Assembly (NCBI GenBank): GCA_038257535.1
Contig: JBBSJE010000003.1
Coordinates: 11,951 to 75,950, forward strand
Length of the DNA: 64,000 nucleotides
Origin: JAGTJU01 sp038257535
Lineage (GTDB): Bacteria > Myxococcota_A > Polyangia > Fen-1088
Direction: 5' to 3'
Under the pieces are notes generated by a model. It had not been told where the DNA came from. It did not search any database and saw nothing but the letters and a program-made list of their open reading frames with translations. Below are positions 43,500-51,829 of the stretch, in pieces (within the stretch, counting starts at the first letter, position 1; the number at the start of each line of letters is the position of its first letter). The translations under genes and the position numbers were made by a program.

Positions 43500-43585
43500 C
43501 TCCAGTCATGATAACCTCAGCGTACCTCTCATCTGCCGGATGGTGGAAGAGAGGAGACACCACCTTTCATAGGCAAGGAACCAAA

Positions 43586-43807
43586 ATGAATGCAGTCAAG
43601 ATAGTAGCCATTGCACTTATCGTAGGCGGTGCGCTCGCCTTGGCGTATGGAGGGTTCAGTTATACAAAAGATGCCCAGGATGTGAAACTGGGACCCATCG
43701 AGCTGTCCGTCAAAGAAAAGGAAACGGTCAATATCCCTGTATGGGGGGGGCTCGGTGCGGTTTTGCTGGGGTGCGTACTCCTTGTTACCGGCGGCAAGAA
43801 GGACTAA
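43586..43807 (+). CDS. Small DUF3185-like two-helix membrane protein
   Basis: A 73-residue protein from the ATG at 43586, which has an aaggaa ribosome site 5-6 bases before it; the longer open frame upstream is out of keeping. Two membrane helices (VKIVAIALIVGGALALAYGGF and IPVWGGLGAVLLGCVLLVTGG) flank a short polar loop containing LGPIELSVKEKETVN. The helix-loop-helix pattern with this loop is the hallmark of the DUF3185 family of small membrane proteins found across proteobacteria. The function is unknown. It is divergent from the DUF3999-like gene and convergent with the nucleotidyltransferase gene. Confidence 0.8.
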   Translation: MNAVKIVAIALIVGGALALAYGGFSYTKDAQDVKLGPIELSVKEKETVNIPVWGGLGAVLLGCVLLVTGGKKD

Positions 43808-43852
43808 GTCACAACGCATCTCGGGTCTCGATCCTTGCGGGAATTTGGACAC

Positions 43853-43872
43853 TTCGGCCTAGGCGGGCCGAA
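43853..43872. terminator. Short palindromic hairpin between convergent genes
   Basis: ttcggcc (43853-43859) pairs with ggccgaa (43866-43872) around a six-base loop, in the 68-base gap between the DUF3185-like stop and the nucleotidyltransferase stop. No T run follows, so it is a weak candidate. Confidence 0.35.
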
Positions 43873-43875
43873 CGT

Positions 43876-44628
43876 TCACGCCCGCAGGTCGCCCCAAGTG
43901 CCGTCAGCCAAACTGGCTTCGGCCTGGGTGCGTTCGTCGGGCGTGTCCACTTCAAGCCAACCGTGTCCGCTGATGTCGCGGCAATGGGGTGGCTGTGTGG
44001 TTTTGGCCAAGCGGGCAAGCACGCGCTCGACGTGAATGTCTTGACCGTCCTCTGCGATGGCGGCGTCAACCTCGGCCAAGTAGCGCGCACGGGCCGATGC
44101 GGGCACGTACGTCATTCCCACATAGCCGCAATCAAATGCGGTGAGAGTTTTCGCGATCTCGCGCATGCGACCTTGGTCGTCGCGCAACACCTTCATATCG
44201 TCGGCGCCCAGTGTGCGGTCGGTGTCAATGAAGCCTGTGACATCGGCCGCCGCTGCCGCCACGATGGGCGCGATGGAGGGGCGATAGATGTGGTCAACGT
44301 TGGCCAACAAAAAGTCGCCTTGCAGGTGCGGGCGCGCCGCTTGGAAAGAAAGGATGTTGCCGCGGCGAAATTCGTGGTTTTGCAACAGTTCAATGGGCAA
44401 GTTGGCCGCCGAACCTGAAGCCAGTTGCTCCAGGGTTGCCGCCACCTGCTCAAACTCGAAACCGCCCACCACGTAGATGCGGCGCGGGTTCAGCAAACGC
44501 GCAAACGCCAAGCCGTACGCCAACAGCGGTTTGCCCGCCACCGGAATCAGGGCCTTGGGCAGGCTGCGCGTGAGATCTCCCAAGCGGCTGCCGAGGCCAG
44601 CCGCCATCAGAACAACGTCAAGCGACAC
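43876..44628 (-). CDS. LicC-like nucleotidyltransferase (sugar- or choline/inositol-phosphate cytidylyltransferase type)
   Basis: A 250-residue Rossmann-type nucleotidyltransferase. The N-terminus carries the signature VVLMAAGLGSRLGDLTRSLPKALIPVAGKPLL (split here by function: glycine loop, then the catalytic Lys), and LLANVDHIY gives the metal-binding Asp. It would couple a phosphorylated compound to CTP or another NTP. LicC-type and inositol-phosphate cytidylyltransferases have this size and layout. The neighbouring HAD phosphatase gene starts upstream with a 3-base gap, so the two are one operon and may act in the same small-molecule or lipid-headgroup pathway (inference). The substrate cannot be told from sequence. 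Confidence 0.82.
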   Translation of the reverse strand: MSLDVVLMAAGLGSRLGDLTRSLPKALIPVAGKPLLAYGLAFARLLNPRRIYVVGGFEFEQVAATLEQLASGSAANLPIELLQNHEFRRGNILSFQAARPHLQGDFLLANVDHIYRPSIAPIVAAAAADVTGFIDTDRTLGADDMKVLRDDQGRMREIAKTLTAFDCGYVGMTYVPASARARYLAEVDAAIAEDGQDIHVERVLARLAKTTQPPHCRDISGHGWLEVDTPDERTQAEASLADGTWGDLRA

Positions 44629-44631
44629 GGC

Positions 44632-45408
44632 TTAAAGGCCCGCAGCGGCGGCCAGCGGCCAGAAGAGTTCGGGAATCTCGCCGAAGCTCTCAACAACGGG
44701 GTGCTTTGGAAATTTCAAGCAAAAGCGCTCGCGTGAGAAGGTGCCGGCCACACCAATGAAGCGCAGGCCCTCGGCGTCGGCGATGTCGCCGTCGTGCAGA
44801 GAATCGCCCACGAACATCAGCTCGTGGCGTGCAACGCCGAAATGCTTCATGGCCAATTCGATGTGCGGGCGCCCCTTGGCAAGTCCGTTTCCGTAACCTA
44901 GGGCCAGCCCAAAAGGAAATGGATTGCGCTCAACGAAAGTGCCAACGTTTTCGATGCCATTGTTTGATGACACCACGATGTGAACGCCGCGGCTGTGCAG
45001 GTGCTCCAAGGCCAGGCGGGTCTCGTGCGACAAACGGGCGTCGTTGCAACGCGCGGGCTTGGCAGCCTCGAATCGATCGGAGGCGCCTTGGTTGCGTGGG
45101 TCGCCCGGGCAAATGGCGTCAAGCTGGCGGATGAACGGAAGCCCGCACGTGGTCAGGTACATATCCCGGGCCAAGCCTCGGTCCATGCCATAAACGCTTT
45201 CGAGCACGTCGGTGGCCAGGTCGGCCAAAATGGGCATGGTGTCGATCAAGGTGCCATCCAGGTCACACAACAGCACTTTGGGCAAACGCAACCGCGACAC
45301 CTGGCGCAGAGCCCGCCGGGTCGAATTGATGCTGGGGCTGATTTGTGCCTGAATTTCCATTGGTTCGCCAAACTGAAGCAAAGCGCGATCCAGATACAAG
45401 AATTTCAC
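44632..45408 (-). CDS. HAD-superfamily phosphatase (phosphoglycolate phosphatase-like)
   Basis: A 258-residue protein. HAD motif I is LLCDLDGTLIDT (near residues 46-57, nucleophile Asp plus acid/base Asp), motif II is IVVSSNNG, motif III is the Lys in the AKGRPHIEL region, and motif IV is MFVGDSLHDGDIA. It has a helical cap of subclass I, as in phosphoglycolate phosphatase and beta-phosphoglucomutase. The start is uncertain: the frame opens with GTG at 45408, giving a 43-residue N-terminal extension; an ATG at 45360 is the alternative. It is co-transcribed with the cytidylyltransferase-like gene. A role in dephosphorylating a headgroup or sugar phosphate is inferred only. Confidence 0.82.
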   Translation of the reverse strand: MKFLYLDRALLQFGEPMEIQAQISPSINSTRRALRQVSRLRLPKVLLCDLDGTLIDTMPILADLATDVLESVYGMDRGLARDMYLTTCGLPFIRQLDAICPGDPRNQGASDRFEAAKPARCNDARLSHETRLALEHLHSRGVHIVVSSNNGIENVGTFVERNPFPFGLALGYGNGLAKGRPHIELAMKHFGVARHELMFVGDSLHDGDIADAEGLRFIGVAGTFSRERFCLKFPKHPVVESFGEIPELFWPLAAAAGL

Positions 45409-45462
45409 CTAAGTGTCTAGAAAGTCACACATTTCACGCTTCTGTAACGCAATGCTCACGTG

Positions 45463-45491
45463 TTGGGTGTCAGATTTTCACCAGCTAAAGT
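45463..45491 (+). promoter_or_regulatory. Weak candidate promoter of the TerB-like gene
   Basis: TTGGGT (45463-45468) and TAAAGT (45486-45491) are separated by 17 bases and would give a start of transcription about 22 bases before the ATG at 45521. Matches to consensus are 3 of 6 and 4 of 6. Confidence 0.3.
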
Positions 45492-45520
45492 GTGCGAAAC
45501 CGAACGCCGATTCCTGACGC

Positions 45521-45847
45521 ATGAACGATTCGGTAAAGGAACAGGCGAAGGCGAAGCTGAGCGCGCTTATCAACCAAGTGCTGCAAGACGGGGTCATCGA
45601 CGACGAAGAACGCCTCGCGCTGCAGGCGTTTTTCCGCGACGCCTTGCTGGGCGTGTCCGACGTGAAGGAGGTTTACCTCAGCTGCGTGGGGGCGTTGCAA
45701 ACCGAGGTTCTGGCGGATGGGGTGGTCACCCAGGAAGAAGTTGAGCGCTGCAAACTTGTGGTGGATCAGTTAAAGATCCCGCTGCGGATGTTGCCGCCGG
45801 AAATGGTTGAGATTGTGGCGGGGCGCCGCCCCAGCACAGGCTTTTAG
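45521..45847 (+). CDS. TerB-like small protein
   Basis: A 108-residue, all-helical acidic protein with two DGxxxxEE-type motifs (DGVIDDEERLALQAFF and DGVVTQEEVERCKLVV), as in TerB/tellurite-resistance and DnaJ-associated TerB domains. These acidic loops may bind divalent metal. The family is widespread as a stress or membrane-associated module of unclear function. Here it stands alone, without other ter genes, upstream of the RND exporter on the same strand with an 86-base gap, so co-transcription is possible. Confidence 0.6.
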   Translation: MNDSVKEQAKAKLSALINQVLQDGVIDDEERLALQAFFRDALLGVSDVKEVYLSCVGALQTEVLADGVVTQEEVERCKLVVDQLKIPLRMLPPEMVEIVAGRRPSTGF

Positions 45848-45933
45848 CGTTAAAACGCCGTCTTAAGTGGCAGACCAACCCGGTTGCCGCAGGGCCCAAG
45901 CGCATTTCGCTGCGTTTGAGGAACTCTGCTACG

Positions 45934-48438
45934 ATGCCGCGGTTGTCTAACTCAACTTCTGTGGATCACATTTCCCCCCGCGCGAGACGCTACGCTGCGT
46001 TGGTGGATCGTCATCCGGTCGCCATTTTGGCGATAGGGGCGCTGCTGCTTCTAATTGGGGCTTGGCTGACATCGCGGCTTGAGCTGAAAACCGCATTTCA
46101 CGAGCTTTTGCCCAGCAAAGACCCCGGGGTGGTTTCGCTGTTGCGTACGCAGGAACGCATCGGCGACATGAGCCTGTTGGCGGTGGGAATTAGATCTCCC
46201 GACAAAGCGGCCAACTTACGGTTTGCCGAAGAGCTGACCAACCAGTTGCGCAAACTGCCCGCCGGCATCTCGGAATTGGCCGCGTACAACGTGCTCGATC
46301 TCAAAAGCTTCTTCGAGCGCAATCAGTGGCTTTACCTATCCGTTGACGATCTTGAGCAGATTCGCGATCGGCTGCGCGGCGAAATCACCAAGCGGAAAAA
46401 TCCGCTGATGATCGATCTGGGCAGCGACGAGGATGACGAAGCCGACGAAAAGGCCTTGAACGACCGCATTGAGAATCGCCGCTCTTCGTTGTCGAAGAAG
46501 TTTCCTGATGGCTACTTTATGAGCGCCGATGGGAAGTATGTGTGGGTGGTGGCGCTGCCCCCAGGGGGCATGTTCGTCGAGCGCGCAGGCGAGGCCTTGC
46601 TGGCCCAGGCGCAGCAAATCATAGGGCGTATGAATCCGCGCAGCTTTCATCCCCAGATGACGGTGGAGCCCGGTGGTCCGATTATCACCGCCATCGCCAG
46701 CCGCAAGGCGGTTGAACGCGACATTGTCTGGGTGACGGTGACGTGCCTCATCATCGTTGGTTTCTCGATCGGGTTTTACTTCCGTCGCGTGCGGGCTGTG
46801 CCTCTGATCGGCATTCCCGCAGCGGTGGGCACGGCACTGGCGTTTGGTGTGGCCGAACTTTCGTTTGGCTACTTGAATGCGTCCACAGCGTTTTTGGGGT
46901 CGATCATTTTGGGCAACGGAATCAACTACGGCATCGTGTTGTTGGCTCGTTACCAAGAAGACCGCGCACGTGGCTTGGCGTATCTGGACGCTTTGGCCAG
47001 CAGCATATCGGGCGTGTTGAACGGCACGCTCACCGCGGCGATGTGCGCCTCAGCGGCCTACTTGAGCCTAATGCTCACTAGTTTTCGAGGATTTTCCCAG
47101 TTTGGCGTGATGGGCGGGGTGGGGGTGCTGTTTTGTTGGGTGGCCAATTTCACTTTGTTGCCGGCCATGCTGGTGTTGTTAGATCGTCGCGGCGGCGCGG
47201 TAAAAACGGCCAGCGCCCCCTGGTCGATGAAACCCGTGGGGCTGTTGTTGCAGAAGCATGCCTTGCCACTGGTTGTGTTTTCGCTGGTGTTAACGGGGCT
47301 CTCCGCCTGGGGGGCCACGCATTTCCTTGATGCGCCGTTTGAGTACAATTTCCGCAAGCTCGCCGCGAATTTGGATCAAAGTCAGGACCAAAAGCAGTTT
47401 TCCCAAAGCCTTGACGATCTGTTTGGCCGCTGGCCGCAACCCACCATTGTTGTGGCCGATGACGTGGGCGAAGTGGAAGCCATTCGCCAGGCATTGCGGC
47501 GGCAAGATGAGATGGTCACGCCAGAGCGCAAGGTGGTGGGCCAGATCGTCACGATCTATGACATGCTGCCGGGGCCTCCTGAGGTTCAAGAGGAAAAGCT
47601 GGAGCTGATCGCCCACATTCGGAAGCTGGCCAACGATCCGGCCTTGGAGGTCATGACGGAGGAAGAGCGCAAAAAGCTCTCGGACGTGAATCCCCCGGAT
47701 GATCTAAAGGTGTTGTCGCCCCAAGATCTGCCGCCTTTGGCGCGGCGGCCGTTCAGCGAAGTGGATGGCAGCGTGGGGCGCGTGGTGCTGTTTTACCCTG
47801 TGGAAAGGGGGTATTCGGTTTGGAACGGCAACGACCTGCTCGAAATGGCCAGGGTGTCACAGCGATTGGTGCTTCACCCCGACAAGGCGGATTCCAAGAC
47901 CATTGAAACGGCTGGTCATGCCGTCGTGTTTGGCGCGATGATTCGCTCGATCATCAAGGATGGTCCTTTGGCCACAGCGGTGTCGTTGCTGGCCGTCGTG
48001 ATGCTTGTGTTTCTAATCATGCGACCGGCGTGGGCGGCGATGGCGTCGGTGGCGTCTTTGCTGCTGGGCGTGCTGTGGATGTTGGGCGCGGCGGGGGCGG
48101 GCGGGGTGGCCATCACCTTCTTGAATTTCATCGCATTGCCCATCACGTTTGGCATTGGCGCCGAATACGCCCTGAACGTTATGGCGCGCTATCGACAAGA
48201 CAAGGATGTGGTGGCCGCGGTGATCTCCACGGGAGGGGCCGTCACCTTGTGCTCATGGACAACGATCGTTGGCTATGGTTCGCTTCTGGCTGCGCGCAAT
48301 TCGGCGTTGCGCGGATTTGGTCTGATGGCAATCTTGGGCGAGGTGGCGTGTTTGCTGGCCGCGATTTTGGCATTGCCCGCGATCCTGCTCATGCTGAGAC
48401 GGCGGCGCGAAAACAAGCTGAATCAGGCGTCGGTTTAA
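45934..48438 (+). CDS. RND/MMPL-family exporter (HpnN-like)
   Basis: About 834 residues from the ATG at 45934, with a gagga ribosome site 11 bases before it; the frame also opens at a TTG at 45916. It shows the two-fold RND layout: one helix near residues 25-45, a large periplasmic loop (about 50-265), a bundle of five helices (about 265-425), then the same again with a loop (about 460-660) and a second bundle. GNGINYGIVLLARYQEDRARG and its repeat GAEYALNVMARYRQD are the conserved helix-4/loop elements of MMPL and sterol-sensing-like exporters. Such proteins move lipids, including hopanoids, across the inner membrane with the proton gradient. The substrate here is unknown. Confidence 0.85.
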   Translation: MPRLSNSTSVDHISPRARRYAALVDRHPVAILAIGALLLLIGAWLTSRLELKTAFHELLPSKDPGVVSLLRTQERIGDMSLLAVGIRSPDKAANLRFAEELTNQLRKLPAGISELAAYNVLDLKSFFERNQWLYLSVDDLEQIRDRLRGEITKRKNPLMIDLGSDEDDEADEKALNDRIENRRSSLSKKFPDGYFMSADGKYVWVVALPPGGMFVERAGEALLAQAQQIIGRMNPRSFHPQMTVEPGGPIITAIASRKAVERDIVWVTVTCLIIVGFSIGFYFRRVRAVPLIGIPAAVGTALAFGVAELSFGYLNASTAFLGSIILGNGINYGIVLLARYQEDRARGLAYLDALASSISGVLNGTLTAAMCASAAYLSLMLTSFRGFSQFGVMGGVGVLFCWVANFTLLPAMLVLLDRRGGAVKTASAPWSMKPVGLLLQKHALPLVVFSLVLTGLSAWGATHFLDAPFEYNFRKLAANLDQSQDQKQFSQSLDDLFGRWPQPTIVVADDVGEVEAIRQALRRQDEMVTPERKVVGQIVTIYDMLPGPPEVQEEKLELIAHIRKLANDPALEVMTEEERKKLSDVNPPDDLKVLSPQDLPPLARRPFSEVDGSVGRVVLFYPVERGYSVWNGNDLLEMARVSQRLVLHPDKADSKTIETAGHAVVFGAMIRSIIKDGPLATAVSLLAVVMLVFLIMRPAWAAMASVASLLLGVLWMLGAAGAGGVAITFLNFIALPITFGIGAEYALNVMARYRQDKDVVAAVISTGGAVTLCSWTTIVGYGSLLAARNSALRGFGLMAILGEVACLLAAILALPAILLMLRRRRENKLNQASV

Positions 48439-48457
48439 CGCCTGCCGCGTCGACTGG

Positions 48458-49408
48458 CTAGGGCGCCGCGTGCAGGTCTAGATCGCCCACAATGGCCCGC
48501 AGCGAACCTCGGTGCTGCACCAAGAGCTCTTTGGCGCGGACAGCGTTGACGTGCGCGTGGTGCATCACCAAAGCAACCTTCGCGCGCCCGCCGGCCTTTT
48601 TGATCAAAGCCAGCGCGGCCTCGTCGTCCAAACCTGTGAGCCTCTGAACAATGCGGGTGGCGCGGGCCCACAGTTTGGCGTTGGTGGGGCGCACGTCGAC
48701 CATAAGGCCTCCGTATGTCTTTCCCAGCATCACGAACGCCGTTGTTGAAAGCGCGTTCAGGGTCATCTTGGTGGCCGTGCCCGCCTTTAGGCGCGTGGAG
48801 CCGGAGATCACTTCAGGGCCTGTGGCCAGTTCAATCACCACATCAGCAATGGGGGATCCATCGTCGTAGGTGACGCTGCGACCGCAGGTGATGAAAATGG
48901 TGGCGGCTTTGCGGCTGTGCGCGTACTCCAGCGCGGCTCTGACAAACGGCGTGACGCCGGACGCGGCGATGCAACACACAACATCTTTGGGTCCTACAGC
49001 AATCCGGCGCATGCGTTGTTCGGCTTCGCGCGTGTCGTCTTCGGCGCCTTCCACCGATTTCACCAGCGCGCGGCTACCGCCGGCCACGATCGCTTCCACC
49101 AGCGAGGGCGGGATTCCAAACGTGGGCACACATTCGGCGGCGTCCAAATTGCCCAAACGCCCTGACGTGCCGGCGCCCACATAAACCATGCGGCCGCCCT
49201 TGACCAAGGTGTTGGCGATGAGCTGCGCTCCCGCGGCGATGGTTTCTGCCCGGGCGCGAACGGCTTTGACCGCATTGGCCTCTTCATCAAGCATCAGCTT
49301 GACGACGTCCTGCGGGGCCATCGTGTCCAGAAACTCTGAACGCGGGTTGTCGGCCTCGGTGGGCAGGGCCGCGTAGTCGGGCAACGGGTTTTTGCGGCCG
49401 CGGGGCAT
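48458..49408 (-). CDS. murQ: N-acetylmuramic acid 6-phosphate etherase
   Basis: About 316 residues from the ATG at 49408, which has aaggagc 6-7 bases before it; the frame's earlier ATG lacks a ribosome site. It is a SIS-domain enzyme that splits the lactyl ether of MurNAc-6-phosphate to give GlcNAc-6-phosphate in cell-wall recycling. Motifs: RMVYVGAGTSGRLGNLDAAECVPTF (the MurQ signature), IAASGVTPFV, and GSTRLKAGTATKMTLNALST with the catalytic Glu region before it. The length matches bacterial MurQ. It lies 66 bases downstream of dapB and is convergent with the RND gene, ending 19 bases from it. The dapA-dapB-murQ order groups cell-wall precursor synthesis with recycling. Confidence 0.94.
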   Translation of the reverse strand: MPRGRKNPLPDYAALPTEADNPRSEFLDTMAPQDVVKLMLDEEANAVKAVRARAETIAAGAQLIANTLVKGGRMVYVGAGTSGRLGNLDAAECVPTFGIPPSLVEAIVAGGSRALVKSVEGAEDDTREAEQRMRRIAVGPKDVVCCIAASGVTPFVRAALEYAHSRKAATIFITCGRSVTYDDGSPIADVVIELATGPEVISGSTRLKAGTATKMTLNALSTTAFVMLGKTYGGLMVDVRPTNAKLWARATRIVQRLTGLDDEAALALIKKAGGRAKVALVMHHAHVNAVRAKELLVQHRGSLRAIVGDLDLHAAP

Positions 49409-49474
49409 GGTGCCGCTCCTTTGTACCTCAGGTTTAGGGCCCGGGTTCAAATTCTGCCGCGTGGGGCGGCGGTT

Positions 49475-50281
49475 TTAACGCAGCCCCAAAACGTCGCGCA
49501 TGTCGTAGATCGCAGGTTTTCGCCCGGCCGCCCACACGGCGGCGCGCACGGCACCACCGGCGAAAGCGTCGCGCGAGGAAGCCCGATGGGTGATTTCAAT
49601 GCGCTCGTTGGCGCCAAAGAAAAACACCGTGTGATCGCCCACCACGTCGCCCCCGCGAAGGGTTTGTATGCCAATTTCGCCCGCAGGGCGCGGGCCTACG
49701 TCGCCGTGGCGGCTGTAACAGGCCACTTGCGCAAGCGGCACGTTGCGGCCTTCGGCGGCGGCTTCCGCCAACCGCAAGGCTGTGCCCGAGGGCGCGTCGC
49801 GCTTGAGCTTGTGATGCGCTTCCACAATGTCGATGTCGTAGCCAGGCCCCAGCGCGCGGGCGGCGTCCGTTACCAGTTTCAGCAGCACATTCACGCCCAC
49901 CGACATGTTGGGCGCCAGCACAATGGCCGTGCGGGCGGCGTGTTCGGCCACCTGCGCTTTTTGTTCATCAGACAGGCCCGTGGTGCCAATCACCAGCGCG
50001 GCTTGCGCGGCCGCGGCGGCTTGCGCGTGGCCCGCGGCGGCGGCGGGCTGCGTGAAATCGATCCACGCGTCGGCCACACCCGCGGCTGGCAGGCCGGTGC
50101 AAAGCTGCACACCTAGATCGGCCACACCTGCCAATGCGCCCGCGTCTTTGCCCAACTCGGGCGATCCGTCGCGTTCAATGGCGGCGGTTAAACGCGCGTC
50201 GGGCGATTGGCTGATGAGGCGAATGATGGCGCGGCCCATGCGGCCCGAAGCGCCCAAAACGGCAATACGTGTGGTCATCAC
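49475..50281 (-). CDS. dapB: 4-hydroxy-tetrahydrodipicolinate reductase
   Basis: A 268-residue cytoplasmic enzyme that reduces the DapA product with NAD(P)H in diaminopimelate/lysine synthesis. The N-terminal nucleotide-binding motif is VLGASGRMGRAI, and the family signature EAHHKLKRDAPSGTAL (near 155-170) contains the catalytic His pair and Lys; GTTGLSDEQ and APNMSVGVNVL are also typical. The length is normal. The ATG overlaps the dapA stop by 4 bases. Confidence 0.96.
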   Translation of the reverse strand: MMTTRIAVLGASGRMGRAIIRLISQSPDARLTAAIERDGSPELGKDAGALAGVADLGVQLCTGLPAAGVADAWIDFTQPAAAAGHAQAAAAAQAALVIGTTGLSDEQKAQVAEHAARTAIVLAPNMSVGVNVLLKLVTDAARALGPGYDIDIVEAHHKLKRDAPSGTALRLAEAAAEGRNVPLAQVACYSRHGDVGPRPAGEIGIQTLRGGDVVGDHTVFFFGANERIEITHRASSRDAFAGGAVRAAVWAAGRKPAIYDMRDVLGLR

Positions 50282-51150
50282 ACCAACCCTAAGTCAGCCA
50301 GCGTGTGCTTCAGCTTGTCGCGGTGCTTTTGCGACAGCGGATAAAGCGGTGGCCGAATCTCTTCGCTGATCACACCCATCATCGCCAAAGCGGCTTTGAC
50401 CGGAATGGGGTTTGATTCCACGAACAAACCCTGCGAAATCGCGAACAGCTTGTAGTGCAGCTCGCGGGCGGTGTCCCACTGGCCCGCGGCGGCGGCATCC
50501 CACATGGCCGACATTTGCCGGGGCGCCACGTTTGACACCACAGAGATGCAGCCTTTGGCGCCCAACGCGTAGAGCGCGAACGAAGTGGCGTCGTCGCCGG
50601 AAAGCACAGCCAAGCGATCACCGATGCGTGCAATGATCTCGGCCGCCCGGGTGGCTGAAGCCGTTGCTTCTTTCACAGCCACCACTTGCTTCACCGCGCA
50701 CAGGCGTTCGATGGTTTCCGGCAGCATGTCGCAGGCTGTGCGGCCGGGAACGTTGTAAAGCACGGTGGGCAAAGGCACCGCTTCAATGATGGCCTTGAAG
50801 TGATTGTAAAGGCCGTCTTGCGTGGGCTTGTTGTAGTAGGGCGTGACCTGCAGCATGCCGTCAACGCCGGCGCCTTTGGCGGCCTTGGACAGCTCGATGG
50901 CTTCACGGGTGGAATTGCCGCCCGTACCGGCAATGACCGGCACCCGCTTGTTGGTTTCCTCCACCACGATTTTTATGACGCGCAGGTGCTCGTCCACGTC
51001 AAGCGTGGCCGACTCGCCCGTGGTGCCACAGGGAACAAGGCCGTCGATGCCGTTGGCGATTTGATCGTTGACGAGGCGGCGCAGTGCCTCTTCGTCCACG
51101 CGATCATTGCGAAACGGCGTAACCAGTGCGGTGATAACTCCAGAAAACAT
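50278..51150 (-). CDS. dapA: 4-hydroxy-tetrahydrodipicolinate synthase
   Basis: About 290 residues from the ATG at 51150 (MFSGVITALVTPF); upstream codons in the frame are not protein-like. The class I aldolase-type TIM barrel condenses pyruvate with aspartate semialdehyde. Motifs: GTTGESATL (Thr of the proton relay), VTPYYNKPTQDGLYNHF (Tyr), VLYNVPGRTACD (second Tyr and Arg), and the Schiff-base Lys in VVAVKEATAS. All catalytic residues are present. It is translationally coupled to dapB. Confidence 0.96.
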   Translation of the reverse strand: MFSGVITALVTPFRNDRVDEEALRRLVNDQIANGIDGLVPCGTTGESATLDVDEHLRVIKIVVEETNKRVPVIAGTGGNSTREAIELSKAAKGAGVDGMLQVTPYYNKPTQDGLYNHFKAIIEAVPLPTVLYNVPGRTACDMLPETIERLCAVKQVVAVKEATASATRAAEIIARIGDRLAVLSGDDATSFALYALGAKGCISVVSNVAPRQMSAMWDAAAAGQWDTARELHYKLFAISQGLFVESNPIPVKAALAMMGVISEEIRPPLYPLSQKHRDKLKHTLADLGLV

Positions 51151-51321
51151 GAGGGCGAGGACAGTACCATTGTTTGCAAACGCCCGCAGCGGATCGTGAA
51201 GGCGGAGGCAACGGTTTGGTGAAATCTCTTTAGAATCTCTTGGGGTCAAAGCGGCGGTTGACGAATTGCGTAGCGAGTTCGCCGTGTTTTTCCATGGGCT
51301 AGGGAGCCCGCAGCCTCAACT

Positions 51322-51825
51322 TCAGCCCTGAGGCAACGCGGACCGCGCCCAAGGCACAAACCGGCCGTTTTGCACCACGCCTGCGGCGGCCAAAACCGAA
51401 TGCAGGCCGGGGGCGGTGATGGCCACGCGGCCCGATGAGGACGACACCGCGACTTGGCGCTTTTCGGTTTCGATGCCTTCGGGGCCTCGCACCACCAGCA
51501 TCACTTCCAAAACGGGCGGACCTGGGGTGGGTGGCAGGGCCCACGCCACGATGGCGGCGCTTTCGCCTTGGTCATCTTGACCAGCCACAGCCACCACGCC
51601 GGGCGCGCCGGGCAGCGGCACTTCATGCGGCAAAGTGGGCCCGCCGCCGTCTTCTTGCCAGGCGGCTTCCAGCTCACGCAGCTTGCTTTGCCATTGCCCA
51701 GTCAAGTTGTGGCCGGGATGCGCCCGCAGCAAGTTGCGGTAGATGGCGATGGCGGCGCCAAAGCGGCCCTGGCGCGCACACAGCTCGGCCATGGTTTCTG
51801 TCTCGAAAGGTGTGGTGGCGTTCAT
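51322..51825 (-). CDS. Conserved-looking small protein with a TPR-like N-terminus, function unknown
   Basis: A 167-residue protein with an aaggtaatgcc-type ribosome site. The first 50 residues form a TPR-like helical hairpin (ETETMAELCARQGRFGAAIAIYRNLLRAHP). After a flexible acidic linker the rest is beta-rich, with two strands around VLEVMLVVRGPEG and RQVAVSSSSGRVAITA, and resembles a fibronectin-like or immunoglobulin-like fold. No enzyme motif is seen. It starts 4 bases after the ribF stop, so it is in the PilZ-ribF transcript, and 171 bases separate it from dapA. Confidence 0.6.
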   Translation of the reverse strand: MNATTPFETETMAELCARQGRFGAAIAIYRNLLRAHPGHNLTGQWQSKLRELEAAWQEDGGGPTLPHEVPLPGAPGVVAVAGQDDQGESAAIVAWALPPTPGPPVLEVMLVVRGPEGIETEKRQVAVSSSSGRVAITAPGLHSVLAAAGVVQNGRFVPWARSALPQG

Positions 51826-51829
51826 GGCA

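Noticed and set aside
43325..43585. Upstream extension of the DUF3185-like frame
   Set aside because: No ribosome site and not conserved in style; the ATG at 43586 has a good site and matches the family length.
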